Origin: an uncultured Prevotellaceae bacterium
GTDB lineage: Bacteria; Bacteroidota; Bacteroidia; Bacteroidales; Muribaculaceae
Reading direction: 5' to 3'
NCBI GenBank assembly: GCA_937916085.1
Contig: CALGGO010000099.1
Location: 1 to 64,000 of the forward strand
Length of the DNA: 64,000 bases
Shown: positions 49,900 through 59,598 of the stretch, piece by piece
Numbering within the stretch: the stretch's first letter is position 1
Layout: every line of letters begins with the position of its first letter
The notes under the pieces: generated by a model
What the model was told of the DNA's origin: nothing
Seen by the model: the letters and a program-made list of their open reading frames with translations, nothing else
The model's database searches: none
Translations under genes and position numbers: made by a program

Positions 49900-50832
49900 T
49901 TATTGTGCCGCGAGGAACTTCTCCACGTCGAGGGCGGCGCGGCAGCCCGTACCTGCGGCAGCCACCGCTTGACGATAGCGCGGGTCGGCAACGTCGCCAG
50001 CGGCAAACACGCCCTCCACACTCGTGGCGGTGGTGAGCTTATCGGTCACAATATAGCCCTGCTCGTCAAGCGCGAGTTGCCCATTTAAGAATGCAGTATT
50101 TGGCTGGTGACCTATGGCGAGGAAGAAGCCGTCGATGGCGATGTCAAACTTCTCCTCTTTTTCGGTGCCTTTATATTTAATAAGGTGTGCGCCCTCTACC
50201 CCATTCTCGCCAAAGAGTCCGAGAGTGTTAGTATTGAAGAGAATTTCGATGTTCTCCTTTTCCTTCACTCGCTGCTGCATGGCGGCGCTGGCACGCAGGT
50301 AGTCCTTGCGCACAATCATATAGACCTTGCTGGCGAGATTGCTCAGGTAGTGCGCCTCCTCGCAGGCGGTATCGCCACCGCCAACCACTGCCACAACCTT
50401 TTTACGGTAGAAGAAGCCGTCGCAGGTGGCGCAAGCGCTAACGCCTTGACCGGCATACTTCTTCTCATCATCAAGACCGAGGTATTTCGCCGACGCGCCA
50501 GTGGCAACTATCACCGTGTCGGCCTCGATGGTCTCACCACCGTCGAGAGTGGCGACAAAGGGGCGCTTGCTCAAATCGACGCTCTGCACAAATCCCCCAC
50601 GCACATCGGCACCCACATTCACCGCCTGCTCACGCATCTTAGCCATCAGGTCATAGCCCTCCACTCCCGTTGGGAAGCCAGGGAAATTCTCGATGGTGGT
50701 GGTCGTTGTCAACTGTCCGCCAGGCTGCAGACCCTCAAAGAGCACATTCTTCACATTGGCGCGGGCAGTATAAATCGCCGCGGTATATCCCGCAGGCCCC
50801 GAGCCAATTATCAAACATTGAACTTTTTCCAT
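49900..50832 (-). CDS. trxB: Thioredoxin-disulfide reductase
   Basis: FAD/NADPH enzyme that reduces thioredoxin. The 310-residue protein keeps the FAD motif CLIIGSGPAGYTAAIYTARA, the redox pair C134-A-T-C137 in SACATCDGF, the NADPH motif VVGGGDTACEEAHYL and the FAD-closing GVFAAGDVADPRYRQAV. A longer frame from 50877 adds 15 unlikely residues; I choose MEKVQCLIIGSG. It follows the LolA-like gene. Confidence 0.96.
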   Translation of the reverse strand: MEKVQCLIIGSGPAGYTAAIYTARANVKNVLFEGLQPGGQLTTTTTIENFPGFPTGVEGYDLMAKMREQAVNVGADVRGGFVQSVDLSKRPFVATLDGGETIEADTVIVATGASAKYLGLDDEKKYAGQGVSACATCDGFFYRKKVVAVVGGGDTACEEAHYLSNLASKVYMIVRKDYLRASAAMQQRVKEKENIEILFNTNTLGLFGENGVEGAHLIKYKGTEKEEKFDIAIDGFFLAIGHQPNTAFLNGQLALDEQGYIVTDKLTTATSVEGVFAAGDVADPRYRQAVAAAGTGCRAALDVEKFLAAQ

Positions 50833-50903
50833 AAGTATTATTTTAGTAAACAAGAGTTCAGTTTGTTGCGTTGTCAACGCAACCCAAGCAACCTATCGCA
50901 TCC

Positions 50904-51509
50904 TCACCTCAAGTCCACCACTTCGGTGCCGGCGGGGACTTGGCTTTTGTCAAACTCGAAAGTGGAGGCATTGACACTGGCGTTGCGGTTATAGTTGCTG
51001 ATGGTGATGGTCGCCTTAGTGCCGTTGGTCTGCACTATCTCAGCCTTGCTGATGAGCCAGGTGGCAGTGGAGACTGTGACAAGCAGGTGCTTCACGTTGC
51101 TCTTTTTCTTGGGCGTGAAACGTAGAGTGTAGGTGCCGTTGCCTTTCCCGCCTTTTGAGACGATATAGGCACTCTTGAAGTTCTGCGCCACACTGTAGGG
51201 GTTCGTCATCTGCAGTTCGTCGGCAGTGGGCGTGCTGATGTTCACCTCGTCGGTAGCGGTGGAATAAGACCACATGGTGGTGCCGTTATACCAGCACTTA
51301 ACGTCATTAGCCAGAAGCCTGAATTTCTTGCCACTCATTACCAGCGTGCCACTGGAATTGCCCTGTGGCGACGTCATCACATATTTGGCACTGATGGCAG
51401 TGCTCGATTTCATCGCACCCAGCACCTTGTCAACAACACTCGATGGCGACTGCGCGCTAGCGGTTGCCATCACTATCAACGATAATATCAATAAAAATGT
51501 TTTTCTCAT
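50904..51509 (-). CDS. LolA-like outer membrane lipoprotein carrier protein
   Basis: The 201-residue protein has a signal peptide (KTFLLILSLIVMATASA/QSP) and the half-barrel LolA/LppX fold pattern: MKSSTAISAKYVMTSPQGNS, LLANDVKCWYNGTTMWSYST, NPYSVAQNFKSAYIVSKGGK. In Bacteroidetes a LolA-type gene follows ftsK, as here. It would ferry lipoproteins through the periplasm. A LolB equivalent is not seen. Confidence 0.85.
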   Translation of the reverse strand: MRKTFLLILSLIVMATASAQSPSSVVDKVLGAMKSSTAISAKYVMTSPQGNSSGTLVMSGKKFRLLANDVKCWYNGTTMWSYSTATDEVNISTPTADELQMTNPYSVAQNFKSAYIVSKGGKGNGTYTLRFTPKKKSNVKHLLVTVSTATWLISKAEIVQTNGTKATITISNYNRNASVNASTFEFDKSQVPAGTEVVDLR

Positions 51510-51518
51510 AATTTTATA

Positions 51519-51553
51519 GTAAACAAGCTAACAAGTAAACATGTTAACAAGCC
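51519..51553. repeat. Short tandem repeat AGTAAACAAGCTAAC
   Basis: Repeated TAAACAAG/TAACAAG words directly upstream of the LolA-like gene; same word class as 48743-48787. Confidence 0.6.
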
Positions 51554-51645
51554 AAATGTATAAAATGCCCCCTTTGAATACAATTCTCTAGGTTGGTTCT
51601 TTTTTTAGACCACAATTCTTGCTGTTGGTTTAACCCTAAAAGGCA

Positions 51646-54192
51646 CTAGAACAACTGATCCAGGTCGGCGGGGTCCATGAGCACCTTGCGGGGCTTGCCG
51701 CCGCTGGCGGGACCCACGATGCCTGCCGCCTCGAGCTGATCCATGATGCGGCCAGCGCGGTTGTAGCCAATGTTGTAGCTACGCTGCAGCGACGAGGTCG
51801 ATGCCATATCCTTCTGCACCACCAGTCGCGCGATTTCCTCAAACAATGGGTCGCGGTCATTACCACCTCCGCCGCCACCCGACATGCCACCGGAGTCAAA
51901 TCCACCGCCAGCATCGCCCTCATAGTCGGGAAGGATGTAGGGTTGCTCGTGGCTCACTTCGGTGTCGGCATCTTCTTGCTCCTTGATGTAGTAGCAGATG
52001 TTCACAATCTCGGGAGTATCGATAAACGGACACTGCAATCGGGTTATCTCGCCGTTGGCCGAGAACAGCATATCGCCACGTCCTATGAGCTGCTGAGCGC
52101 CAGGACGGTCGAGGATGATGCCACTGTCCACACGCTGAGAAACTCTGAATGCGATGCGGCCAGGGAAGTTTGCCTTGATAAGACCAGTAATAACGTTAGA
52201 CGATGGACGCTGAGTGGCAATAATCATGTGGATACCCACGGCTCGCGCCTTCTGGGCGATGCGCACAATGGGTGTCTCCACCTCCTTGCCGGCGGTCATA
52301 ATCAGGTCGCTGAACTCATCCACAATCACCACGATGTAGGGCATATACTGGTAGAACTCGCCTTTCTCGTTCATCTTGTGACGCAGATCCTTGCGCCAGC
52401 GCTTGTTGTAATCCTCGAGCTTGCGCTCTCCCACCTCCTCAAGCACGAGATAACGGTTTTCCATCTCCTGCACGAGGGAGTTGAGGGTCTGGACCACCTT
52501 GGCGGTGTCGGTGATGATGGCTTTTTCCTCGCCTTCCACCTTGGCAAAGAAATATTTCTCGAGCGAGGCATAGAGGCTGAACTCCACCTTCTTGGGGTCA
52601 ATAAGCACAAACTTCAGCTCGCTTGGACCCTTTTTATAAAGCAGTGAAGCGATGATTGCGTTCAATCCCACCGACTTACCTTGTCCTGTGGCACCTGCCA
52701 CGAGCAGGTGTGGCATCTTAGCAAGGTCGGCGACAAAAACCTCGTTGCTCACCGTGCTGCCAAGCACCATTGGCAATGCCGCCTTGCTCTCCTGGAATGC
52801 TCGCGACTCTATCGCTTCACGCATGGGCACCACCTGCGGGTCGAGGTTAGGCACCTCAATGCCTATGGTACCACGTCCCGGCATAGGGGCAATGATGCGA
52901 ATGCCCTTTGCCGCAAGGCTTAGTGCGATGTCATCCTCAAGGTTACGTATCTTGCTGATTCTAATACCTTCCTCGGGCACTATCTCAAAGAGAGTCACTG
53001 TGGGACCCACATGAGCGATAATAGTCTTGATGGCGATGCCATACTGCCCCAACGTCTCAACGATACGGCGCTTGTTGGCCTCTTGCTCGGCGACATCCAC
53101 ATTATCGACGTTGGTCTTGAGGTCGGCGAGCAGGTCAAGGGTCGGGAAACGGTAGTGCATGTACTCGCCCGTTGGATCTCCAGGATTGGTGATGCCTTTA
53201 GCACGTTCTATTTTATTAGCTTTCTCTATCTTCATGTCGGGGTCCTTGTCGCCAGAGCCAGACTTGCGTGGGAGGCGACGCTCCTTTTTCTCCTTAACAG
53301 GCGCTTCCAAACGATTGTCTTGACCACGACGTGAACGAACAGGTACTGCCTCACTGTGCTCGTCGCCCATAAATTCGGCCAACTCCGCATTCATCTCCGG
53401 ACTGCCGTCGGCAACATCCTTGCCATGATGCGGCACATGCAACTTTTTGACTTTCTTGACGGTATTTATCACATCAAGGATAAGCTGGTAGCATATCAAT
53501 ACCCATAGCACTAACAGGATGAGGTTCACCGCTATCATTCCCGGCAGACCAACCAGACCATAGAGCCATTGGTTGGCATAATGCCCCAAGTCGCCGCCAG
53601 GTCTGAAATAAGAGAACCCGGCAAAGAAGGTGCAAGCCGACACCACCATAGAGAAGGTGAGGATGCTATATAGCGACGTAAAGGTGTAAGGGTAAAAATT
53701 TGTGCGACGACGACGCATTATCCTCAACCCGATAACAAAGCACCACAGCACGATGATAAACGCCGCATAACCTACACCGTTGCGGATGAAGAACTCGGCT
53801 GTGGAGGCTCCTAACGACCCACCCAGGTTTTTCACCACAGGTGCTGCCTCGGCAGGATCGACAGCCGATTTCATGTTCTGCTCGGTCATGTTGACGATCT
53901 CGCCTGCGTTCTGACCTATAGAGCCACCATACACCTTTCCTTGGTCGGCACCTCCTGAAAATAGCACAAATGACAAGAAAGTGATTAATAAGTACACTCC
54001 CAAAATCATCAGAATCACACCAATCGCAAATCGGGTGCGATCATGGCTGAAGAAATTGACGAACCGTTTCCATGCCGAAACGTTCTCAACCTCCTCACGC
54101 TTTTTCTTCTCTTCTTGTTTCTTCTTCGAGCGTTCTTTAATCGCCGACGTATCGACGCCTTGCTCCACATACATTTGACTTTCTTTACTCAT
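51646..54192 (-). CDS. ftsK: DNA translocase FtsK (cell division)
   Basis: The 848-residue protein has four membrane segments within residues about 50-250, a short linker, the alpha/beta ATPase with Walker A LLVAGATGQGKSVG and Walker B YIVVIVDEFSDLIM, and a C-terminal winged-helix gamma domain (STSSLQRSYNIGYNRAGRIM). It clears chromosome ends from the septum and directs XerCD. The C-terminus contains a Gly-rich linker (GGGFDSGGMSGGGGGG) before the gamma domain. This is the ordinary FtsK and clearly distinct from the accessory ATPase at 24688. Confidence 0.96.
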   Translation of the reverse strand: MSKESQMYVEQGVDTSAIKERSKKKQEEKKKREEVENVSAWKRFVNFFSHDRTRFAIGVILMILGVYLLITFLSFVLFSGGADQGKVYGGSIGQNAGEIVNMTEQNMKSAVDPAEAAPVVKNLGGSLGASTAEFFIRNGVGYAAFIIVLWCFVIGLRIMRRRRTNFYPYTFTSLYSILTFSMVVSACTFFAGFSYFRPGGDLGHYANQWLYGLVGLPGMIAVNLILLVLWVLICYQLILDVINTVKKVKKLHVPHHGKDVADGSPEMNAELAEFMGDEHSEAVPVRSRRGQDNRLEAPVKEKKERRLPRKSGSGDKDPDMKIEKANKIERAKGITNPGDPTGEYMHYRFPTLDLLADLKTNVDNVDVAEQEANKRRIVETLGQYGIAIKTIIAHVGPTVTLFEIVPEEGIRISKIRNLEDDIALSLAAKGIRIIAPMPGRGTIGIEVPNLDPQVVPMREAIESRAFQESKAALPMVLGSTVSNEVFVADLAKMPHLLVAGATGQGKSVGLNAIIASLLYKKGPSELKFVLIDPKKVEFSLYASLEKYFFAKVEGEEKAIITDTAKVVQTLNSLVQEMENRYLVLEEVGERKLEDYNKRWRKDLRHKMNEKGEFYQYMPYIVVIVDEFSDLIMTAGKEVETPIVRIAQKARAVGIHMIIATQRPSSNVITGLIKANFPGRIAFRVSQRVDSGIILDRPGAQQLIGRGDMLFSANGEITRLQCPFIDTPEIVNICYYIKEQEDADTEVSHEQPYILPDYEGDAGGGFDSGGMSGGGGGGNDRDPLFEEIARLVVQKDMASTSSLQRSYNIGYNRAGRIMDQLEAAGIVGPASGGKPRKVLMDPADLDQLF

Positions 54193-54256
54193 TTTTTCAT
54201 TTCATTCAGCCCCCTCGTGGGGCAATTTCACATTTTCAATATACTCGTTAATTATT

Positions 54257-55759
54257 TTAATCTCTCTTCCAGAAACTCGGGGTGAGCAACGCCAGTACCG
54301 TGAACACCTCGAGACGACCAATCATCATCTCTATTGCCAGCAGCCACTTGCACACACTAGGTATCACGGCAAATTTGTCGGGGCCACCAGTCATCTCGCC
54401 ATAGCCAAAGCCTATGTTACTTATCGCCGACAGCGAATTGAAAAACGCATCAAACGCCGGTATGCCAAACAACGTGAGAATCACTGCCATAAACACCATC
54501 ACTGCCACATAAATCGACAAGAACGCCAGCACCTTCTCTACAATCACATGAGGCATCGACTTTCCATCAAGGCGCACCGATGTCACAGCATTGCTGTGAA
54601 CTACTTTATACAACTCGTTCTTGATGTTCTTGAGCAAGACTACAAAGCGGTCAATCTTGGCACCACCAGCGGTAGAACCCGCCATACCACCAAAGAACAT
54701 GAGCAGCATCAAGAAAAAGAAGATAAACTCGCCCTCATGCTCATAGTCGTAGGTGGCAAAGCCCGTTGACGTGATAGCCGATATGGTATCAAACACCGAG
54801 AGCACCAAAGCAAAATCCCAATCCTTGACAAAGCCCATGTAGAGAATGCGAGCAAACACTACCACCGAGCCAAAGATAATTATAAAAAGATACCACTTGA
54901 GCGTGTCGCTGCGCTTGAACTCGCCAAACTTGCCACGCACCACCACGTTGTAAATGATGGTAAAATTGATACCACACACCATCATGAAAAATATTATCAC
55001 AACATCGGTGTAATAATCGTGCCAAAAGTGGAGACCGTTGTTCTTAGTAGAAAAGCCGCCAGTAGATACCGTACTCATAGTGTGGCACACGGCATCATAC
55101 CAGTCCATAGGACCAATGGTGAGCAACACGGCAAGGACAATAGTGAACACCAGATATATTGCCCACAAGCTCTTGGCGGTTTGGCTCACGCGAGGACGCA
55201 TACGCTCATGGGTGATGCCGGTCACCTCGCTGTTAAAGAGCGACACCCCGCCCTTGTAGTTGAGCATAGGAATCACCGCAAGGGTGAACAGAATGATTCC
55301 CATACCCCCTATCCACTGCATCATCGAGCGCCAGAAGAGCACACCACGCGGCAACGCTTCCACGTTAGTGATTACTGTTGCACCAGTGGTGGTAAATCCC
55401 GACATCGATTCAAAGAACCCGTCGGTGACTGTTTTCACAGTCCCCGAGAAAAGGAACGGCAACATGCCGAAGATTGAGAAGAATACCCACACAGTAGCGG
55501 TGAGCAGCAGTCCCTCACGTTTACGCATTGTATTGCTCTTGGGCTTAATGAAATGGTTCATCACCAAACCAGTGACAAAAGTTAACGCAGCCGATACAGC
55601 AAACTCTGCGGTTTCAAGCATTTCTTCATATATGACCGACACCACCAGAGGCACTACCATGAATAATGCCTCAATCATAAGCAGCCACCCCACCACCCTC
55701 AGCACAATGGCAAAGTTGATGGAGTTACTAAACTTGCGCGGTGTTACCAATAAATGCAT
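54257..55759 (-). CDS. trkH: Trk-type potassium uptake protein TrkH
   Basis: The 500-residue membrane protein has four P-loop/two-helix repeats with selectivity-filter signatures such as ESMSGFTTTGATVITNVE, HTMSTVSTGGFSTKNNG, ISAITSTGFATYDYE and LSAISNIGFGYGEMT. It carries K+ with TrkA as regulator. The TrkA gene is immediately upstream, so the two are transcribed together. The start shows a short cytoplasmic tail (MHLLVTPRKFSNSINFA). Confidence 0.95.
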   Translation of the reverse strand: MHLLVTPRKFSNSINFAIVLRVVGWLLMIEALFMVVPLVVSVIYEEMLETAEFAVSAALTFVTGLVMNHFIKPKSNTMRKREGLLLTATVWVFFSIFGMLPFLFSGTVKTVTDGFFESMSGFTTTGATVITNVEALPRGVLFWRSMMQWIGGMGIILFTLAVIPMLNYKGGVSLFNSEVTGITHERMRPRVSQTAKSLWAIYLVFTIVLAVLLTIGPMDWYDAVCHTMSTVSTGGFSTKNNGLHFWHDYYTDVVIIFFMMVCGINFTIIYNVVVRGKFGEFKRSDTLKWYLFIIIFGSVVVFARILYMGFVKDWDFALVLSVFDTISAITSTGFATYDYEHEGEFIFFFLMLLMFFGGMAGSTAGGAKIDRFVVLLKNIKNELYKVVHSNAVTSVRLDGKSMPHVIVEKVLAFLSIYVAVMVFMAVILTLFGIPAFDAFFNSLSAISNIGFGYGEMTGGPDKFAVIPSVCKWLLAIEMMIGRLEVFTVLALLTPSFWKRD

Positions 55760-55763
55760 ATAT

Positions 55764-55850
55764 GAGTTCTTAGTTTTTAGTTTTGAGTTGCTAGATTTTC
55801 TAGTAATTCTAGAATTCTAGAATTTCTAGATCTTTTAGAATGTCTAGATT
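55764..55850. repeat. TCTAGAA-type repeats between trkA and trkH
   Basis: TAGTTTTTAG then repeated TTCTAGAATTTCTAGA words fill the gap between the two genes. Confidence 0.75.
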
Positions 55851-55851
55851 A

Positions 55852-57183
55852 TTACCCAAACATTCTCTCAATTTTGTGTATCGCTCCCGAGAGGCAGAAT
55901 ACCACCACCTTATCGCCAGCCATCAGGCGTGTGTCGCCGTTTACCAACTGCCCCACGCCATTACGCACCATTCCGGCAATAGTCATGTCGCGGCTAAGCT
56001 TCAAATCCTTGACCGGAGCCTTAGTGACCTTGGCGCTGGCACCTACTTCAAGTTCGGCAACCTCGGCATCGGCAAGAGCGAGGCACTTGGCGTTGTCGGT
56101 GTCGGCATCTATCATCATCTGGAAGATCGTGCTCGACGCAATGAGCTTCTTGTTGATGATGGTGCCTATGTTGAAGTTCTCGGCCTCATTGATAAACTGG
56201 AGGTTCTCGACCTGGGCAATCGTCTTCTTCATGCCCAGCTCTTTTGCCATGATGCAGTTCAAGATGTTACTCTCACTACTCTCGCCCATAGCCACAAACA
56301 CGTCATAGTCCTCAACGCCTTCTTCCTCAAGCACATCGTTGTTGCCAGCCTCGTAGTGTACTATATTACACTGTGGAAGGTCGTCGGCAAGCTGTTCGCA
56401 GCGTTCATAGTCGCTGTCCATGATTTTCACTTTGTACTTGTCGGAGATGAGCATAGCCAGCTGCTTCACTATCTCGTTGCCACCAAGAATGAGCACTCGT
56501 TCCACTTTATGCTGGTCTTTGCCGCACACCTCCCTCACAGCGTCCACCTTGTCGGGCGTGGTGGCGACATATAGGATATCATTAGCCATCAGCTCATCAA
56601 GGCCACCAGGGATTATAATCTCGCGGTTGCGTTTAATGGCATTAACGTGCATAAAGTCAGAAATGCCTCCCAAATCCTTGAGTTTGTGTCCCACAATGCG
56701 GGCGTTTTCCCTAATCTTCACTCCCACCACAATCAACTCGCCATTGAGCATCTCAAACCAATTCCTCACCCAAGTGTGCTCTATGGCAGTCTGAATCTCC
56801 AGGGCTGCAAGATATTCAGGATAGATGAGCGCGTCGATACCGTAGGACGAGAAAAACTTCTTAGAAGCAGGCTTCATGAAATCAAAGTTGTCGATGCGTG
56901 CCACCGCTTTGCGACAGCCCAGGCTCTTAGCCATCGAACTGGCTATCACGTTGATAGTTTCATGTGGCGTGACAGCAATGAAGATGTCGGCGGCTCCAAC
57001 CTTGATGCTTTTGAGCACATCAAACGACACTGCGCTGCCCACTACGGTCATGAGGTTGTAGTTGTCGAGGGAGTGAAGCTTTTTCACGTCCTTATCAACA
57101 ACGATAATATCTTGCTCCTCGTTGGAGAGCATCTTTGCCAAGTGTGTTCCCACTTCGCCGGCTCCAGCAATCACAATTCTCAT
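55852..57183 (-). CDS. trkA: Trk system potassium regulator TrkA
   Basis: The 443-residue protein has two RCK halves. The first starts with the NAD-binding MRIVIAGAGEVGTHLAKML and the second with RVLILGGNEIVKQLAMLIS; each is followed by a TrkA-C domain (ELIVVGVKIRENARIVGHKL and ELEVGASAKVTKAPVKDLKL). It gates TrkH in response to NAD(H) or ATP. It overlaps dxs by 4 bases (ATGA), so the two are translationally coupled. Confidence 0.95.
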   Translation of the reverse strand: MRIVIAGAGEVGTHLAKMLSNEEQDIIVVDKDVKKLHSLDNYNLMTVVGSAVSFDVLKSIKVGAADIFIAVTPHETINVIASSMAKSLGCRKAVARIDNFDFMKPASKKFFSSYGIDALIYPEYLAALEIQTAIEHTWVRNWFEMLNGELIVVGVKIRENARIVGHKLKDLGGISDFMHVNAIKRNREIIIPGGLDELMANDILYVATTPDKVDAVREVCGKDQHKVERVLILGGNEIVKQLAMLISDKYKVKIMDSDYERCEQLADDLPQCNIVHYEAGNNDVLEEEGVEDYDVFVAMGESSESNILNCIMAKELGMKKTIAQVENLQFINEAENFNIGTIINKKLIASSTIFQMMIDADTDNAKCLALADAEVAELEVGASAKVTKAPVKDLKLSRDMTIAGMVRNGVGQLVNGDTRLMAGDKVVVFCLSGAIHKIERMFG

Positions 57184-59105
57184 TTGTCGGTATCTTTTAG
57201 CAATAGTTTCACTTTATCCTCTATCGACGCAGCATCAAGGCCACACATTTCATGCAGTTGCTTCACAGTGCCTTGATCAACAAAAGTGTCGGCCACGCCC
57301 AAGCGCACTAGCCTTGCATTGATGTTGTGGTCGGCAAGCCATTCGGCAACAGCACCACCCAGCCCGCCAGTGGTAGTGCCTTCCTCAATGGTGATAATCG
57401 CGCGGTAGCGATTTGTCACTTCCTTCATTATTTCCTCATCAAGAGGCTTGAGGAACACCATGTCGTAGTGTGCCACGTCAATGCCTTGCTCATGCAGTGA
57501 GGCGCAAGCCTCTACCACGTTGGTGCCTATGGTACCTATGCTCAATATCGCCACGTCGCTGCCATCGTGCAACTTGCGGCCTTTGCCTATGGGCAGCAAC
57601 TGAGGCTCATTGTGCCAGTCCACCAGCTTTCCTGCGCCACGTGGGTAACGGATAGAGAATGGACCGTCGTTGTAGCTGTTGGCAGTGAACATGAGGTTGC
57701 GCAGGCTATGCTCATCCATTGGCGCGCTAACCACCATACCCGGGATAGCACGCATAAACGGCAGGTCGAAGAGACCGTGATGTGTGACACCGTCCTCGCC
57801 AACCAATCCCGCACGGTCGAGGCAGAAGGTCACTGGCAGCCGGGCAATCGAAACGTCGTTGATGATGGAGTCATAGGCGCGCTGCAAGAAAGCGCTGTAG
57901 ATTGCGACGTAAGGTTTCAAGCCCTCTTTTGCCAGACCTCCCGCGAAAGTCACGGCATGACCTTCGCTGATGCCCACGTCGAAGGTGCGGGTGGGATAAG
58001 CCTCCTGCATCATCGACACCGAGGTGCCCGAAGGCATCGCGGCGGTGATTGCCACCACCTTTTCATCGTCCTTGGCAAGCTCCACAAGCGTCTTTCCAAA
58101 CACGTCCTGGAACTTCAGCGGCTTGCCACTCGACGAGCCTTTTATGCGCTCGCCAGTGTCTTCGTCAAACTTGCCAGGGGCATGCCACGTGGTGGGGTCT
58201 TTCTCGGCCGGCTCATAGCCTTTGCCCTTAACGGTGCGCACATGCACGAGCTTGGGACCAGTCATGTCTTTGATGTCACTGAAGGTCTTGACAAGGCGTA
58301 TCACATCATGGCCATCGAATGGACCAAAGTAACGGATGTTCAGACCTTCAAATATGTTCTGCCGCCCGGTGAGCATCGACTTCATGGCGTTGTTGAAGCG
58401 CAGCACCACACCCTTGCCACTGTCGCCTATCACATGATGCTTGCGCATGAACTGATAGGTCTTGTAGCGCATATTGTTATAGCGCTTCGACGCTGTGAGG
58501 CGGGTCATATACTCTCCCAAGGCTCCCACAGGACGGTCAATCGACATATCGTTGTCGTTGAGCACTATGAGCAGGTTGTTCTTGTGGTTGGAGGCATTGT
58601 TGATACCCTCAAACGCCAAGCCACCGCTAATCGACGCGTCGCCAATTACCGCCACCACACGACGGTCGGGATTGTTGAGAAGCTCGCTGGCTATCGACAT
58701 TCCCAACGCTGCCGAGATGGAGTTGCTGGCATGACCAGCCTGAAACGTGTCATATTCGCTCTCGCTGGGGTTAGGAAAGCCGCTAAGACCGTCCTTCTTG
58801 CGGTTGGTGGAGAAGCGGTCGCGGCGACCAGTCAAAATCTTGTGTGCATAGGCCTGATGCCCCACGTCCCACACCAGGCGGTCGTCGGGGGTGTTGAACA
58901 CATAGTGCAGCGCCACGGCAATCTCCACAGCTCCCATGCTCGATGCGAAATGCCCGGGATTCTCGCTCAGCTCATGCACGATAAACTGGCGCAACTCATC
59001 GCACACCGCTGGCAACTGCTCCACGTTGAGCTGCTTCAGGTCGGCGGGAGAGTCAATCTTCGCCAGCAACGGAAAATGCTCCTGTATGTATTCTTTAGTT
59101 GACAT
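57180..59105 (-). CDS. dxs: 1-deoxy-D-xylulose-5-phosphate synthase
   Basis: First enzyme of the MEP isoprenoid pathway, thiamine-diphosphate dependent. The 641-residue protein keeps the catalytic His region DDRLVWDVGHQAYAHKIL, the TPP motif VAVIGDASISGGLAFEGINN, LIVLNDNDMSI, and the pyrimidine-domain EGHAVTFAGGLAKEGLKP. The C-terminal domain is complete. The start is the ATG at 59105; a 63-residue membrane-protein gene ends 5 bases upstream. Confidence 0.96.
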   Translation of the reverse strand: MSTKEYIQEHFPLLAKIDSPADLKQLNVEQLPAVCDELRQFIVHELSENPGHFASSMGAVEIAVALHYVFNTPDDRLVWDVGHQAYAHKILTGRRDRFSTNRKKDGLSGFPNPSESEYDTFQAGHASNSISAALGMSIASELLNNPDRRVVAVIGDASISGGLAFEGINNASNHKNNLLIVLNDNDMSIDRPVGALGEYMTRLTASKRYNNMRYKTYQFMRKHHVIGDSGKGVVLRFNNAMKSMLTGRQNIFEGLNIRYFGPFDGHDVIRLVKTFSDIKDMTGPKLVHVRTVKGKGYEPAEKDPTTWHAPGKFDEDTGERIKGSSSGKPLKFQDVFGKTLVELAKDDEKVVAITAAMPSGTSVSMMQEAYPTRTFDVGISEGHAVTFAGGLAKEGLKPYVAIYSAFLQRAYDSIINDVSIARLPVTFCLDRAGLVGEDGVTHHGLFDLPFMRAIPGMVVSAPMDEHSLRNLMFTANSYNDGPFSIRYPRGAGKLVDWHNEPQLLPIGKGRKLHDGSDVAILSIGTIGTNVVEACASLHEQGIDVAHYDMVFLKPLDEEIMKEVTNRYRAIITIEEGTTTGGLGGAVAEWLADHNINARLVRLGVADTFVDQGTVKQLHEMCGLDAASIEDKVKLLLKDTDK

Positions 59106-59110
59106 TTAAT

Positions 59111-59302
59111 TCATTTTTTATTCTTCACATACTTCTTGTAAAGCGGCACAAAGACTATGATACCGCTTGCCACAATGGCAAAAATCACCATGAAATCAAT
59201 GCGCACGGCACGTGTCAGAACTATGTAAACCAAAAAGACCCATAGCCCCAAGATGCAAGCGAAACGTATCCATCTTCCTGTTGTCATCGGCAATAATTTC
59301 AA
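59111..59302 (-). CDS. Small membrane protein upstream of dxs
   Basis: A 63-residue protein with two hydrophobic segments (about 11-29, WIRFACILGLWVFLVYIVL; and 35-53, FMVIFAIVASGIIVFVPLY) and a Lys-rich C-terminus (KKYVKNKK). No named family recognised. It is 5 bases from dxs in the same transcript, so it could be a small partner, but there is no evidence of function. Confidence 0.65.
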   Translation of the reverse strand: MKLLPMTTGRWIRFACILGLWVFLVYIVLTRAVRIDFMVIFAIVASGIIVFVPLYKKYVKNKK

Positions 59303-59334
59303 GCGGTTTTACCAAGTACATAGTTTGTAACCTG

Positions 59335-59366
59335 CAAAATTACTAAAACAATTTCAATAACTAAAG
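59335..59366 (-). promoter_or_regulatory. Promoter of the small membrane protein-dxs-trkAH unit
   Basis: Minus strand TAATTTTG (59342-59335), preceded 19 bases upstream by TTTA (59365-59362). The -7 box is good, the -33 box weaker. Confidence 0.55.
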
Positions 59367-59409
59367 TTATTGACCAAAGTTTTTAATGATATTTTTAAAA
59401 TTACGTGAG

Positions 59410-59598
59410 AAAACCTAACACACGAGCGGCATCCTCGTGTTGTGAGAATGCCGCCCGATAAAGTTTCAAGGGGGCTTTTATGCCCTAGAAAATGCGCTTC
59501 GCGCAGGTTAATTGGTGCTTCGCACGATTAGTGATTAGTTGCGCTGTGGCGCGATTAGTGATTAGTGGAGAGCCCGATCTTCGATAACCGAAAAGCTG
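59410..59598. other. Intergenic region with hairpins and GTGCTTCGCAC words
   Basis: A stem GCGGCAT/ATGCCGC (about 59425-59455) and repeated GCGCTTCGCGC and GTGCTTCGCACGATTAGTGATTAG words. The same words occur after the endonuclease I gene (17960-18012). No gene seen. Confidence 0.5.

Noticed and set aside
51646..54192. ftsK as part of the type VII-like system
   Set aside because: It has the four membrane segments and gamma domain of cell-division FtsK and lies 24 kb away among housekeeping genes.
57567..59102. A 511-residue open frame opposite dxs
   Set aside because: It has no motifs and an atypical composition; it is a shadow of a GC-rich gene with strong family match.
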